A stretch of DNA of 64,000 nt from CAWIHK01 sp963835935 (GCA_963835935.1 CAWIHK010000001.1:62001-126000); one strand, 5' to 3'. Counted from the stretch's first letter, positions 25,886 to 35,324 are shown. The notes: a model not told the origin generated them from the letters alone. Numbers and translations: made by a program.

Positions 25886-26062
25886 TTTTTCTTTTATTTT
25901 TTTCTTCCGTGCTTTCGCTGCTTTCTTAGCGATCTTTACACGCTGTTCTTTCGTGAGTTTTTTAACTCTTGTTTTTTCCCCCGTTGCAAGATCAACAATA
26001 TTCTTTGCAAGCTGGTTCGGATCTCGTGGTCCCTTCGGCTTTTCATACTGAAATTTACAAAA
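25880..26062 (-). pseudogene. Remnant of a PRDPNQLAK-type basic (histone-like) protein gene
   Basis: Translating the minus strand gives EKPKGPRDPNQLAKNIVDLA followed by TGEKTRVKKLTKEQRVKIAKKAAKARKKK (shown here in two parts). This matches the widespread short bacterial proteins that begin with K-RPRDPNQLAK-IVDIATG and end in a KLTPEQR-IAKKAA-AR basic tail. The frame has no start codon of its own before an in-frame stop, the usual middle section is missing, and the tail runs into the antisense of the protease gene. It is therefore best seen as a truncated leftover. Confidence 0.6.
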
Positions 26063-26259
26063 TGTTTCTTGTCCGGTTAAATATTATCAGGAAGATTAAA
26101 ATTCAAACTGAGACACTACTTTTTTTTCGTCATTTATTTCTATATTATATAAACTAAGAACATGCGAAGTTCGTCTAATATTGTAGAATATTTTTGAAAC
26201 ATTTGGCAGCTTTAAACGTTTATTAATCTGGATTCCGTACTAACAGGGAGAAAGTATAT

Positions 26260-27597
26260 ATGAAATCAATATTGAAAATGGTTGGCCTGATAATTTTTTC
26301 TATTTCCATTCTCAACGCACAATCACCAAAAGTGATAACACTCGATGATGCGGTAAAGATTGCGATGGAGCATAATTTGAGTGTGATTCAACAGACAAAT
26401 AATTATAGCGGTCAGCAGAGTAATGTCAGAGCCGCCTTTGGAAACCTGCTTCCATCCGTTGCAGCTAGAGGCGGATGGACACGCACTGATTCGAAGACGA
26501 AAGAAATCGATTATCAAGGGGCAATCTTAGGAATAGGTTCTACTTCTACGACCAATTACTTTAGTGCCGGCGTCTCAGCGAACTGGACTCTGTTCGACGG
26601 TTTCGCGAGCGAGGCAGGAATCAACCGTGCCGTATCGGGAGCCGCGTCGGCAGAACAAGCGTTGTACAGAATGAAGCAATCGATCGTGTATCAAACGCAT
26701 GTGAACTATCTGAATGTACTCAGGAATCTGGAATTAATGAAAGTAAGCGAGGACAATTTGAAAAAAGATCAACAGCAACTTGCTCAGATTGTCGAAATGA
26801 ATAAATTGGGCGCCAGTGCGATCGCGGACGTTTATCGTCAGCAGTATCAAACAGGAAATGACGAGCTGTTATTAATACAGGCAAAAAGTAACTATGAACA
26901 ATCGAAACAAAATCTTGCTCTCTTCCTCGGCCTGCCGATTTCAGATGATTATGGATTTCAGGATCCAGCAATCAAACCGGAAATCGACACGGCCGAATTT
27001 GCACCCTTAAATGCTCAATATCAGAATCAGGAAGAACTGGTTAAAATCGCACTTGCGAAACGCCCTGATTATCTAAGCGCCGTCGAGACTGCCAACAGCG
27101 CAAGTTCAGCCGTCACCATTGCACAGGGAGGACATCTGCCATCGGTTATCGCATCGGCTTCATATGGTTTGGATGCACCCGAGCTGTCGAAAATAAATGA
27201 CAACCGTACTCTCTCTTGGGGACTTAGTATATCGTTGCCGATTTTTAGCGGATTTGCAATCTCGAATCAAGTTCAGCAAGCGGAGGTTCAATCTTTGAAT
27301 GCGGAAGCACAAAAACTGCAGACGGAACGAAGCGTCCGGGTGGATGTAAAAAATGCTTTGCTCGATCTGGATGCCGCTCAAAAACAGGTTGAGGTTGCCC
27401 AGAAAAATGTCGTCTCCGCTGTCGAGGATAGGAAAATACAGGAAGAGAAATATCGTCTCGGTGCAAGCACATTGCTCGATCTCCTAACGGCAGTTGCAGA
27501 ATATTCAAATGCATTATCTAACAAAATTAACTCAGTATATAATTATATTGCTGCGAAAAAGAATGTCGAATTAGCAATTGGAACAATCCCGTATTAA
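26260..27597 (+). CDS. TolC-family outer membrane efflux protein
   Basis: A 445-residue outer membrane channel subunit. A signal peptide (MVGLIIFSISILNAQ) precedes ITLDDAVKIAMEHNLSVIQQ, the usual TolC start. Two internal repeats of the OEP fold are visible, with the characteristic YLNVLRNLELMKVSEDNLKK and, in the second half, LLDLDAAQKQVEVAQKNVVSA followed by EEKYRLGASTLLDLL. It should form the trimeric duct for the adaptor and ABC genes directly downstream. The ribosome site GGGAG is 8 bases from the ATG. First gene of a six-gene export operon. Confidence 0.93.
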   Translation: MKSILKMVGLIIFSISILNAQSPKVITLDDAVKIAMEHNLSVIQQTNNYSGQQSNVRAAFGNLLPSVAARGGWTRTDSKTKEIDYQGAILGIGSTSTTNYFSAGVSANWTLFDGFASEAGINRAVSGAASAEQALYRMKQSIVYQTHVNYLNVLRNLELMKVSEDNLKKDQQQLAQIVEMNKLGASAIADVYRQQYQTGNDELLLIQAKSNYEQSKQNLALFLGLPISDDYGFQDPAIKPEIDTAEFAPLNAQYQNQEELVKIALAKRPDYLSAVETANSASSAVTIAQGGHLPSVIASASYGLDAPELSKINDNRTLSWGLSISLPIFSGFAISNQVQQAEVQSLNAEAQKLQTERSVRVDVKNALLDLDAAQKQVEVAQKNVVSAVEDRKIQEEKYRLGASTLLDLLTAVAEYSNALSNKINSVYNYIAAKKNVELAIGTIPY

Positions 27598-27634
27598 CAA
27601 AACGCAGTAGATTGATGAAGGAGTTGGTAGTCCC

Positions 27635-28885
27635 ATGGCAAACGGAAAAAAGAAACGAAGCATTAAGAAAAAAATTATCATTTTCTCGATCCTCGGATTC
27701 GTCATAGTGGCACTCGTTCTTGTAATATTTTTAGGAAGTAAACGAGAAGTCATTGTGCCGGTACAAACCGAGAAAGTGGAACATCACACAATTACACAAA
27801 TTGTCAACGCGACTGGAAATGTGTACGCCGTGACGCAGGTAAAAATTAATGCTGAAGTCTCAGGCGAGATAATCCAGCTTCCGGTTAAAGAAGCCCAGCT
27901 TGTTCATAAAGGCGATCTTCTTGTGAAGGTAAAACCGGATCTGTACATTGCAGCACGCGATCAATCGAATGCTCAATTGATCAGCGCTCAGGCGAGTTTG
28001 ATAAAAGCCGAATCGGATTATAACCGTTCGAAGGGATTGTACGAAAAGAAACTGGTTTCCGATCAAGAGCTTGAATTGGCAAAAACGAATTACCTGGTCC
28101 AAAAGGCTGGAGTTGATGCAGCGAAGGCAGGTTTAAGTCAGGCTGAAGAAAGTCTGCGTAAAACTACAATCTATTCGCCTATTAACGGAGCAGTCAGCAA
28201 TCTCGTTGCAGAACTTGCCGAACGGGTAAGCGGAAGTTCCTTCATGCAGGGAACTGAAATTATGACTGTAGCGAATCTAGATTCAATGGAATCACGAATT
28301 GATGTAGATGAAAACGATGTTGTCCTAGTTCATATCGGCGACACCGCAAAAATTTCAGTCGACTCACGCCCAGGGAAAAAATTTCTTGGCATCGTTACCG
28401 AAGTAGGAAATGCTGCAAAACCTGTTGCGACCGGAACAGTGGATCAGGTTGTAAATTTTGAGGTACGCATTCGCTTTATTGATAAGGACCCGTTGCTTCG
28501 TCCGGGTATGTCTGTTAATGTCGATATTGAAACGATGACGCGTCAAAATGTTTTCGCGGTACCGATTCAGAGTGTCACGACACGAATGCCGAAAGTTCAA
28601 GAAGTAAAACTGGATGATAAGCCCGAAGGCGTGACAACAACGAATGGATCACAAAAGAAAAAAGAGGAACCTAAGATTGACGAAGTTGTGTTCCTCAATG
28701 ATGGGGGCAAAGCGAAAATGGTAAAAGTAAAACGAGGAATCAGCGATGATTCGTACGTTGAAATAACCGAAGGGCTCAAAGGAGGAGAAGAGGTGATATC
28801 GGGTTCTTATAAAGCGATAAGCCGTGAACTGGAAGATGGATCAAAGCTCCGTATCGATAATCAACAAAAGAAAATAGGCGGATAA
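27635..28885 (+). CDS. MacA-like periplasmic adaptor (HlyD/RND family)
   Basis: A 416-residue membrane-fusion protein. It has a lysine-rich N-terminus, one membrane helix near residues 12-31, then the lipoyl half-motifs NATGNVYAVTQVKINAEVSGEI and TTIYSPINGAVSNLVAELAERV flanking a helical hairpin (DQSNAQLISAQASLIKAESDYNR with LAKTNYLVQKAGVDAAKAGL). Beta-barrel and membrane-proximal domains follow. An extra charged insert around residues 320-345 (DKPEGVTTTNGSQKKKEEPK) is probably a loop. It links the TolC-like duct to the ABC permeases encoded next. Confidence 0.92.
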   Translation: MANGKKKRSIKKKIIIFSILGFVIVALVLVIFLGSKREVIVPVQTEKVEHHTITQIVNATGNVYAVTQVKINAEVSGEIIQLPVKEAQLVHKGDLLVKVKPDLYIAARDQSNAQLISAQASLIKAESDYNRSKGLYEKKLVSDQELELAKTNYLVQKAGVDAAKAGLSQAEESLRKTTIYSPINGAVSNLVAELAERVSGSSFMQGTEIMTVANLDSMESRIDVDENDVVLVHIGDTAKISVDSRPGKKFLGIVTEVGNAAKPVATGTVDQVVNFEVRIRFIDKDPLLRPGMSVNVDIETMTRQNVFAVPIQSVTTRMPKVQEVKLDDKPEGVTTTNGSQKKKEEPKIDEVVFLNDGGKAKMVKVKRGISDDSYVEITEGLKGGEEVISGSYKAISRELEDGSKLRIDNQQKKIGG

Positions 28886-28902
28886 TAGACTCGGGATAAT
28901 AT

Positions 28903-29640
28903 ATGTTGATAAGAATTGAACAATTGGCAAAATCATATGAGATGGGCGCAGAAACCGTCCACGCATTACAAGGAGTATCGCTCGAAATAGATCGGAATGA
29001 ATATGTTGCGATCATGGGGCCTTCGGGTTCGGGAAAATCTACGCTCATGAACATCATGGGATGCCTCGACTCTCCGACATCTGGTCTGTACGAACTCAAC
29101 GGAACTAATGTGAGCGAGATGAACGACAACGAGCTGGCGAAAGTCCGTAATAAAGAAATTGGATTTGTTTTCCAAACATTCAATTTGCTTGCCCGTTCGA
29201 ATGCGCTTCATAATGTTGAGCTCCCTCTAATCTATGCAGGAATTCCGTCATCACAAAGGAAACGATTAGCGGAAGAAGCATTACAGCATGTCGGGCTGGG
29301 CGACCGGATGATGCACAAACCGAACGAGCTTTCCGGCGGCCAGCGTCAACGGGTGGCAGTTGCGCGCGCACTTGTGAATAACCCCTCCATCATTCTTGCG
29401 GATGAACCAACCGGCAATCTGGATACAAAAACCGGCCAGGAAATTATGGCATTGTTTGAAGAACTGCATCGACAGGGAAATACGATTATTCTGGTGACTC
29501 ACGAAGAAGAAATCGCGCGTCATGCTCACCGGATCATTCGGATCCGAGACGGAATGATTGAAAGCGATGATAAAGTACACGATCGCGTAAGAGCCGACGA
29601 ATTGCTCATCGCTGCCACCGAGAATGCAAATGGGAAATAA
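28903..29640 (+). CDS. MacB/LolD-type ABC transporter ATP-binding protein
   Basis: A 245-residue ATPase. Walker A GPSGSGKST is near residues 39-47, the Q-loop in FVFQTFNLLARSNALHNVELPL near 88, the signature LSGGQRQRVAVARAL near 145-159, Walker B ILADEPTGNLD near 164-174, and the switch His in VTHEEEIARHAHR near 197. The QTFNLL... and NVELPL pattern is typical of the MacB/LolD/FtsE group. It is the only ATPase in the operon and presumably powers all three permeases encoded after it. Confidence 0.95.
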   Translation: MLIRIEQLAKSYEMGAETVHALQGVSLEIDRNEYVAIMGPSGSGKSTLMNIMGCLDSPTSGLYELNGTNVSEMNDNELAKVRNKEIGFVFQTFNLLARSNALHNVELPLIYAGIPSSQRKRLAEEALQHVGLGDRMMHKPNELSGGQRQRVAVARALVNNPSIILADEPTGNLDTKTGQEIMALFEELHRQGNTIILVTHEEEIARHAHRIIRIRDGMIESDDKVHDRVRADELLIAATENANGK

Positions 29641-29690
29641 CGAAGTCTATTTTTATTAATTCTTAATTTGTAATTATTAATTGATCTTAT

Positions 29691-30917
29691 ATGAATTTTT
29701 GGACTGAGTTTAAAGAAGGGTTGAGCATTTCTTTACGTGCTTTACTCGCGAATAAAATGCGCGCAGTGCTTACGACTGTCGGAATCGTCATCGGTGTTTT
29801 GTCCGTAACGCTCATGGCTACCGCAATTGAAGGACTGAACAGAGCGTTTACTGACAGCATTTCAAAAATGGGCGCCGACGTTTATTATGTCCAGAAATGG
29901 CCGTTTGTTGTCAAGGACGATTGGTGGAAATATCGAAATCGAAAAGAAGTTCGTGAGAAGGAAGCAAAAGCGCTCGAACGTAATATGACTCTTGCCTCTT
30001 ACATATCGCCGTTTACCGGTAGTATCGGGACGATAAAATATAGAGATTTAAGTCTTACAGGCGTGTTCTGCGTCGGTTCGAACGAAAACTATCTTAATAT
30101 CTCTTCAACCGGAAACATGTTCACCGGCAGGTTTTTTACAGAGGCAGAATCGCAGGGTGACCGGCCCGTTGTCGTTCTTGGTTATGAAATAATGGAAAAG
30201 TTATTTCCGAACGAAGATCCGGTTGGGAAAGTAATTCTGGTCAATGGAAGAAGTTTCAGAGTTACCGGAGTACTGGATAAACAAGGAAGTTTTCTCGGTA
30301 TGTTCAGTTTCGATAATCGTGTTGTTATACCGTTTGGTCAGGAAAGCAAAATGGTTGGCCCGAATCGTGGAATACAAATCGGCGTGAAGGTAAAGGATTT
30401 ATCTCTCATGGGAGACGCAGAGGAAGAGATCCGCGGAATCATGAGAAAAGTCCGGCATGTGCCCCCCGGGAAAGAAGACGACTTTGCGATCAATCAGCAA
30501 GATATTTTAAAATCCGCATTTGATACGATCAGTCTGACAATTGCAATAATCGGCCTCTTCCTCACAGGCCTCGCATTATTTGTCGGTGGTATCGGAATTA
30601 TGAATATCATGTATGTTTCGGTTACGGAACGGACCAAAGAAATCGGAATTCGTAAGGCAATCGGCGCCAAAAAACGCACTATTCTATTGCAATTTCTTTT
30701 AGAGTCTGCAACAATTTGTTTATTCGGCGGCTTCATCGGTGTCATTATTGCGATTCCACTTTCGTTTGTGATCGATCAAATTCTGCCGACAGCTATGCCG
30801 GTTTCTGTTGTCATTCTTTCACTTGGTATTTCTTTGATTGTCGGTGTAATTTCCGGATTATTGCCTGCATATCGCGCTGCAAAAATGGATCCGGTGGATG
30901 CATTGCGATATGAATAA
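29691..30917 (+). CDS. MacB-like ABC transporter permease, first copy
   Basis: A 408-residue permease with the four-helix FtsX/MacB topology: one N-terminal helix (MRAVLTTVGIVIGVLSVTLMATAI), a large periplasmic domain (about residues 50-275), then three helices from about 280 to the end, with the family-typical FVGGIGIMNIMYVSVTERTKEIGIRKAIGAKKR coupling region. The C-terminal AAKMDPVDALRYE is also typical. It differs clearly from the two following permeases, which are near-duplicates of each other, so it may form a heterodimer with one of them. Confidence 0.92.
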   Translation: MNFWTEFKEGLSISLRALLANKMRAVLTTVGIVIGVLSVTLMATAIEGLNRAFTDSISKMGADVYYVQKWPFVVKDDWWKYRNRKEVREKEAKALERNMTLASYISPFTGSIGTIKYRDLSLTGVFCVGSNENYLNISSTGNMFTGRFFTEAESQGDRPVVVLGYEIMEKLFPNEDPVGKVILVNGRSFRVTGVLDKQGSFLGMFSFDNRVVIPFGQESKMVGPNRGIQIGVKVKDLSLMGDAEEEIRGIMRKVRHVPPGKEDDFAINQQDILKSAFDTISLTIAIIGLFLTGLALFVGGIGIMNIMYVSVTERTKEIGIRKAIGAKKRTILLQFLLESATICLFGGFIGVIIAIPLSFVIDQILPTAMPVSVVILSLGISLIVGVISGLLPAYRAAKMDPVDALRYE

Positions 30918-30931
30918 GGAAGTATAATTTC

Positions 30932-32182
30932 ATGCCGAGTGTTTACTATTTAGAAATAAAAGAAAGTTTCGCGATGGCGTTATCGGCCATCCGTTCCAAC
31001 AAACTGCGTTCTTTCTTGACGTTGCTCGGAATTGTTGTCGGAGTATTTTCCATCATTCTCGTCATGACTGCAATTGGCGTTCTTCAAAATGCAATCGAAA
31101 GCGGATTATCTCAATTAGGCGCAAATACTTTCCAAGTCCAAAAATATCCTGTCTTGATGGGACATGGCCCAATGGAGCGTTTTAAATATCGCAATCGAAA
31201 AGATATTACTTATGAACAAGCACTTACGGTGAAAGAAAAAACTACTCTTGCCAGCTATGTCGGGCTCGAGGTGTGGGAAGGTGCAAAGGTGATTAAATTT
31301 GGAAATCTGGAAACAAATCCGAATGTTATGATCTGTGGTGAGGATGAGAATGGATTTCAGACGAATAATTGGACCGTGAAGGATGGCCGTGCTTTTAATA
31401 GTCAGGATATCTCTTCAGCGAGAAGCATCGTAGTACTCGGAAGCAAAGTTGTGGAAAAATTGTTTGTCAGAGGAGATGCTCTAGGAAAGACGGTTCGTGT
31501 CGATGGTTATCCTTTTACAGTCGTAGGTGTACTTGAATCTCAGGGTAATTCACTCGGAGGGAATTCTGATAACTTTGTTGCAATTCCGATAACTGCCTTC
31601 TTCACGATATATGGTAAATATCACCGTTCGGTTAATATCATGGTACAGGCTTTGGATCGCGAAACATTCGACGATGCAGTAGGACAGGTAAGCGGCATTC
31701 TTCGTGTTGTTCGCAAAGTTGACCCGGGAAAAGATAATGATTTCGAGATTTTTTCAAACGACTCGGTCATACAGCAATTCGATAATTTTACAAAATACGT
31801 GAAATTGGGAGTCGGCTTTATTAGTTTCATCGCGCTAGTAGCGGCTGGTGTTGGGATCATGAACATCATGCTCGTTTCAGTTACTGAACGCACACGTGAG
31901 ATCGGAATTCGAAAAGCCATTGGCGCAAAGAAGAATAACATACTCATTCAATTTGTTCTTGAAGCGATTGTATTGTGTGAATTGGGCGGATTGTTCGGTA
32001 TTGCCATAGGTATTATTGGCGGCAACCTTCTCGCCCTATGGATGAGTGTCCCGGCAATTGTTCCGTGGGATTGGGTGGTTATCGGCTTGCTGGTATGTTC
32101 ATTCGTCGGAATAGTATTCGGTACATATCCGGCATGGAAAGCCGCTAATCTCGATCCAATTGAATCATTGCGATACGAATAA
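30932..32182 (+). CDS. MacB-like ABC transporter permease, second copy
   Basis: A 416-residue permease with the same four-helix architecture (LRSFLTLLGIVVGVFSIILVM first; IALVAAGVGIMNIMLVSVTERTREIGIRKAIGAKKN before the last helices; ending AANLDPIESLRYE). The periplasmic domain is closely similar over its whole length to that of the next gene, and far less so to the first permease. A ribosome site AAGGAAG is 8 bases from the ATG. The sequence just before the start (GATGCATTGCGATATGAATA) encodes the tail of the previous permease and is partly duplicated before the next gene. Confidence 0.92.
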   Translation: MPSVYYLEIKESFAMALSAIRSNKLRSFLTLLGIVVGVFSIILVMTAIGVLQNAIESGLSQLGANTFQVQKYPVLMGHGPMERFKYRNRKDITYEQALTVKEKTTLASYVGLEVWEGAKVIKFGNLETNPNVMICGEDENGFQTNNWTVKDGRAFNSQDISSARSIVVLGSKVVEKLFVRGDALGKTVRVDGYPFTVVGVLESQGNSLGGNSDNFVAIPITAFFTIYGKYHRSVNIMVQALDRETFDDAVGQVSGILRVVRKVDPGKDNDFEIFSNDSVIQQFDNFTKYVKLGVGFISFIALVAAGVGIMNIMLVSVTERTREIGIRKAIGAKKNNILIQFVLEAIVLCELGGLFGIAIGIIGGNLLALWMSVPAIVPWDWVVIGLLVCSFVGIVFGTYPAWKAANLDPIESLRYE

Positions 32183-32259
32183 AGATCTTCATTTTTAAAT
32201 CTGCAACAAATTGTTTGTTTGATGAATGCATTACGATAGGAATAAGGAAGTATAATCTC

Positions 32260-33507
32260 ATGCCGAGTGTTTACTATTTAGAAATCAAAGAAAGTCTCGC
32301 GATGGCTCTGAATGCTATTCGCGTCAACAAACTTCGTTCGTTTCTTACATTGCTCGGAATTGTTGTTGGAGTTTTTTCTATCATTCTCGTGATGACGGCA
32401 ATCGGAGTTTTGCAGAATTCAATTGAAAGCGGTTTGTCGCAGTTTGGAGTAAATACTTTTCAGATAGAAAAATATCCTGCCCTCATGGGAGGCAGTCCGA
32501 CGGAGAGGCTCAAATATCGCAATCGAAAAGATATTACGTATGAACAAGGGCTCGTGGTAAAAGAAAAAACATCTCTTGCCTATGTCGCGTTAGGGATAGG
32601 GTTAGACTCCAAGATAATTAAATATGGAAATCTGGAAACGAATCCAAATGTTAATATCGGCGGTGAAGATGAAAATAGTTTTCAGACGAATAATTGGATT
32701 GTGAAAGACGGGCGTGCCTTCAATAGTGAAGATGTGTCTTCAGTTAAAAATATTGTCGTGCTCGGCAGTAAAGTTGCAGAAAAATTATTTCCCAGAGAAA
32801 ATGCTGTTGGAAAGACGGTTCGCGTCGATGGTTATCCATTTACTGTTATAGGTGTTCTGGAGGCGAAGGGTAATTCACTCGGAGGAAATTCCGATAATTT
32901 TGTTCTCATTCCTATAACTGCCTTCTGCGCGCGATATGGAAAAAACAACCGCTCGATCTATATCAAGGTGCAGGCGTTTAGCCGTGAAGTGTATGACGAT
33001 GCAGTAGAGCAGGTGAGAGGCATTCTCCGAACAATCCGAAAAGTTGATCCGGGTAAAGACGACGATTTTGAGATTTATTCGAATGATTCAGTAATTGAAC
33101 AATTCAACAGTTTTACAAAATATGTAAAGTTAGGAGTCGGTTTTATCAGTTTCATCGCGCTCATTGCGGCTGGTGTCGGGATTATGAACATCATGCTTGT
33201 TTCGGTTACTGAACGGACACGCGAAATCGGAATTCGAAAAGCCATCGGCGCAAAGAAGAATAACATACTTATTCAGTTTGTTCTGGAAGCGATTGTGTTG
33301 TGTGAATTGGGCGGTTTGTTCGGCATTTCCATAGGCATTATTGGCGGGAATCTCCTCGCCTTGTGGATGGGTGTTCCTGCAATCATCCCGTGGGATTGGG
33401 TAGTTATCGGATTGATGGTATGCTCGTTTGTCGGAATTATTTTCGGAACTTATCCAGCATGGAAGGCGGCGAACCTTGATCCGATTGAAGCACTGAGATA
33501 TGAATAG
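32260..33507 (+). CDS. MacB-like ABC transporter permease, third copy (tandem duplicate of the second)
   Basis: A 415-residue permease, aligned end to end with the previous one with no large gaps. The start is ATG 32260, in the same context (AAGGAAGTATAATCTC) as the preceding gene; a TTG at 32215 opens the frame earlier but lies in a leftover of duplicated tail sequence. The periplasmic domain carries the most differences (for example SPTERLKYRNRKD against GPMERFKYRNRKD), while the helices and coupling region are almost the same. Its last 12 bases lie inside the target duplication of the IS element downstream, which left the stop codon intact. Confidence 0.92.
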   Translation: MPSVYYLEIKESLAMALNAIRVNKLRSFLTLLGIVVGVFSIILVMTAIGVLQNSIESGLSQFGVNTFQIEKYPALMGGSPTERLKYRNRKDITYEQGLVVKEKTSLAYVALGIGLDSKIIKYGNLETNPNVNIGGEDENSFQTNNWIVKDGRAFNSEDVSSVKNIVVLGSKVAEKLFPRENAVGKTVRVDGYPFTVIGVLEAKGNSLGGNSDNFVLIPITAFCARYGKNNRSIYIKVQAFSREVYDDAVEQVRGILRTIRKVDPGKDDDFEIYSNDSVIEQFNSFTKYVKLGVGFISFIALIAAGVGIMNIMLVSVTERTREIGIRKAIGAKKNNILIQFVLEAIVLCELGGLFGISIGIIGGNLLALWMGVPAIIPWDWVVIGLMVCSFVGIIFGTYPAWKAANLDPIEALRYE

Positions 33508-33604
33508 ATTCTTTTGAATGATATAATACAAAAAAAATGAATCAATCCACCGCCACCTTTTTATCAAACCTCTTCGTCTTTACCCACGTTCGTTTTTCTT
33601 TCTT
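33496..33604. repeat. Target-site duplication of the IS element, left copy (109 bp)
   Basis: Matches 35216-35324 with one difference (C at 33553, A at 35273). It contains the last codons of the third permease and an orphan copy of the last codons of the glycosyltransferase gene that lies on the other side of the insertion sequence. Confidence 0.9.
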
Positions 33605-35215
33605 CCTGACTTGTACCTTTTAGTACCGCACACCTAAATTGAAAAGTAACTGTTTTGTCTGATCGTCAATCTGGGATCGTATCAAAGTTTCTTCATCGGT
33701 AAATGGATTGGTCATTCGTGCATCAGTAACTGATTTTAATAAATTGATAATCTGTTTAATAGATTTTCCTGTTTTCAATTCCATATATTTGCACACAGCC
33801 AAGGCCATGAAACAGATCAAAACATGCGCTCTAATCATATCTTTTTTGAAGTGGTAAATCGGTCGCATTTGGAGATCATTTTTGGCGATGCGGAAAGCTT
33901 GCTCTACATGCCAAAGGTTATGATACTGCTGAATGATCACACGGTCACTGACCTCTGGTTGCAAGTTGGTATAATACCCTTTAATTCCGAGAAGCAGTTT
34001 CGTTTTCTTCACTAATTCGGTATGGAGTGTGTAGGTGTGTTGATCGACTGGCTTGATAAATTTCGCTCGCTTGATCGCTGATGGATTCTTTAAAAGTTGT
34101 TCGGCTTTTCGGATATGATCGTTCATCTCCCGTTGATCCTTCGCAAATCGTTTAGCAGAAAAATCGCAAATTAGCTCACCGTAATCTGGCGTAGGAATCC
34201 GCACGGTATTGCCGTCTTGTTGGCACAATCGGGCACTAACATCTGTAAGTAGTTTTAATGGCAGCTTTGCTGTTCGAGCCCCGACAATGTAGTGTAGTCC
34301 AGCTGAGCGGATGGCTGTAATATTTTCTAAACTCATCATAGCTGCATCAGCAACAATGGTGAACTGTTTAATCTTGTGTTTGTTTTTAAAGTCCAAAATC
34401 ACAGGAAGTAAGGTGTGTCCTTCAAATTTATTTCCTTCAAAAATATGATACGCCACCGGAAATCCATCTGTGCTCACTAGGAGCCCAATCAATATCTGTG
34501 GTTGTTGTGACTTGTTATCTTTTGAGAAGCCCGGCTTGCGGAAATCATCCGATTCGAAGCTTTCAAAGTATAAGGTGGTCACATCATAAAAAACGAGTGA
34601 AAAGGTAAAATGAAATTCTCGTTTGGCGACAGCCAATACCTTTGCTTCAACCCGTTCCTGCAAATTTATCACGCTTGGAAGCAGTTGATAGAATTTCTTC
34701 CGTTGGTGTTTGATACCCATGAATGTTTCCAGGAATTTGAGCGATTGTAACATTGATCTCGGTTCAACAATGCGGGCGATGACTAAATCGGTTAGTAGCT
34801 TGTTCTGGAGAAAATGAAATTGAAATAGGCTGAACATTTTCGAAAGTACTTCATAGAGTACTACATAGCGGAATCCACGATATTGCCATCGATCTAAGGG
34901 GAGAATATGCGGCAGCGGTTCATCTGAAAACATTGATGATTGTTTGGTCGTTTTTTCAATCCAAACCAGGGCAGTATGTTTTAACAGCTGGAGTTCCTTC
35001 TCTGTATGTGCGCTACCGAAGTGTTTGACAATTACTTTCTTACGACTTTCATAGCGAACAACTTGCACAGCAGTCGCACCTGATGCCGTTTTTGTAGTCC
35101 GCAAATAAAGCATGGATTGGTTTGATGATTAGTACCACACGAAAATGTAAATATACCAATTTTAAACTAATTTCGCGTGTTTTCGATCTGTTAATCTTCA
35201 GAGGGACAAGTCAGG
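33605..35215 (-). mobile_element. IS1634-family insertion sequence with 109-bp target duplication
   Basis: The 1611-bp element has terminal inverted repeats: CCTGACTTGTACCTTTTA on the left and, in inverse on the right, CCTGACTTGTCCCTCTGA; the first 10 bases are identical. It carries one transposase gene that nearly fills it. It is flanked by direct repeats of 109 bp (33496-33604 and 35216-35324). Unusually long, variable target duplications are a known property of the IS1634 family. Because the TIR base 35215 may also be read as part of the repeat, the boundary is certain to one base only. Confidence 0.9.
33620..35113 (-). CDS. IS1634-family (IS4 group) transposase
   Basis: A 497-residue DDE transposase with an intact frame. 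The first catalytic Asp is in LVFYDVTTLYFES near residue 174, the second in FTIVADAAMMSLENI near 251, and the Glu region is YHNLWHVEQAFRIAKNDLQMRP near 410, which fits the Y-R-E-K style signature of the IS4-related families. The N-terminal segment YLRTTKTASGATAVQVVRYESRKK is typical of IS1634 members. It is probably active or recently active, given the nearly identical flanking duplication. It is 15 bases inside the left end and 102 from the right end. Confidence 0.93.
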   Translation of the reverse strand: MLYLRTTKTASGATAVQVVRYESRKKVIVKHFGSAHTEKELQLLKHTALVWIEKTTKQSSMFSDEPLPHILPLDRWQYRGFRYVVLYEVLSKMFSLFQFHFLQNKLLTDLVIARIVEPRSMLQSLKFLETFMGIKHQRKKFYQLLPSVINLQERVEAKVLAVAKREFHFTFSLVFYDVTTLYFESFESDDFRKPGFSKDNKSQQPQILIGLLVSTDGFPVAYHIFEGNKFEGHTLLPVILDFKNKHKIKQFTIVADAAMMSLENITAIRSAGLHYIVGARTAKLPLKLLTDVSARLCQQDGNTVRIPTPDYGELICDFSAKRFAKDQREMNDHIRKAEQLLKNPSAIKRAKFIKPVDQHTYTLHTELVKKTKLLLGIKGYYTNLQPEVSDRVIIQQYHNLWHVEQAFRIAKNDLQMRPIYHFKKDMIRAHVLICFMALAVCKYMELKTGKSIKQIINLLKSVTDARMTNPFTDEETLIRSQIDDQTKQLLFNLGVRY

Positions 35216-35324
35216 AGATATGAATAGATTCTTTTGAATGATATAATACAAAAAAAATGAATCAATCCACCGACACCTTTTTATCAAACCTCTTCGTCTT
35301 TACCCACGTTCGTTTTTCTTTCTT
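35216..35324. repeat. Target-site duplication of the IS element, right copy (109 bp)
   Basis: The right copy holds the functional 3' end of the glycosyltransferase gene (stop at 35262) and an orphan fragment of the permease gene tail at its left edge. Confidence 0.9.

Noticed and set aside
33510..33604. Separate small gene left of the IS element
   Set aside because: It is only the orphan copy of the glycosyltransferase 3' end created by the target duplication.
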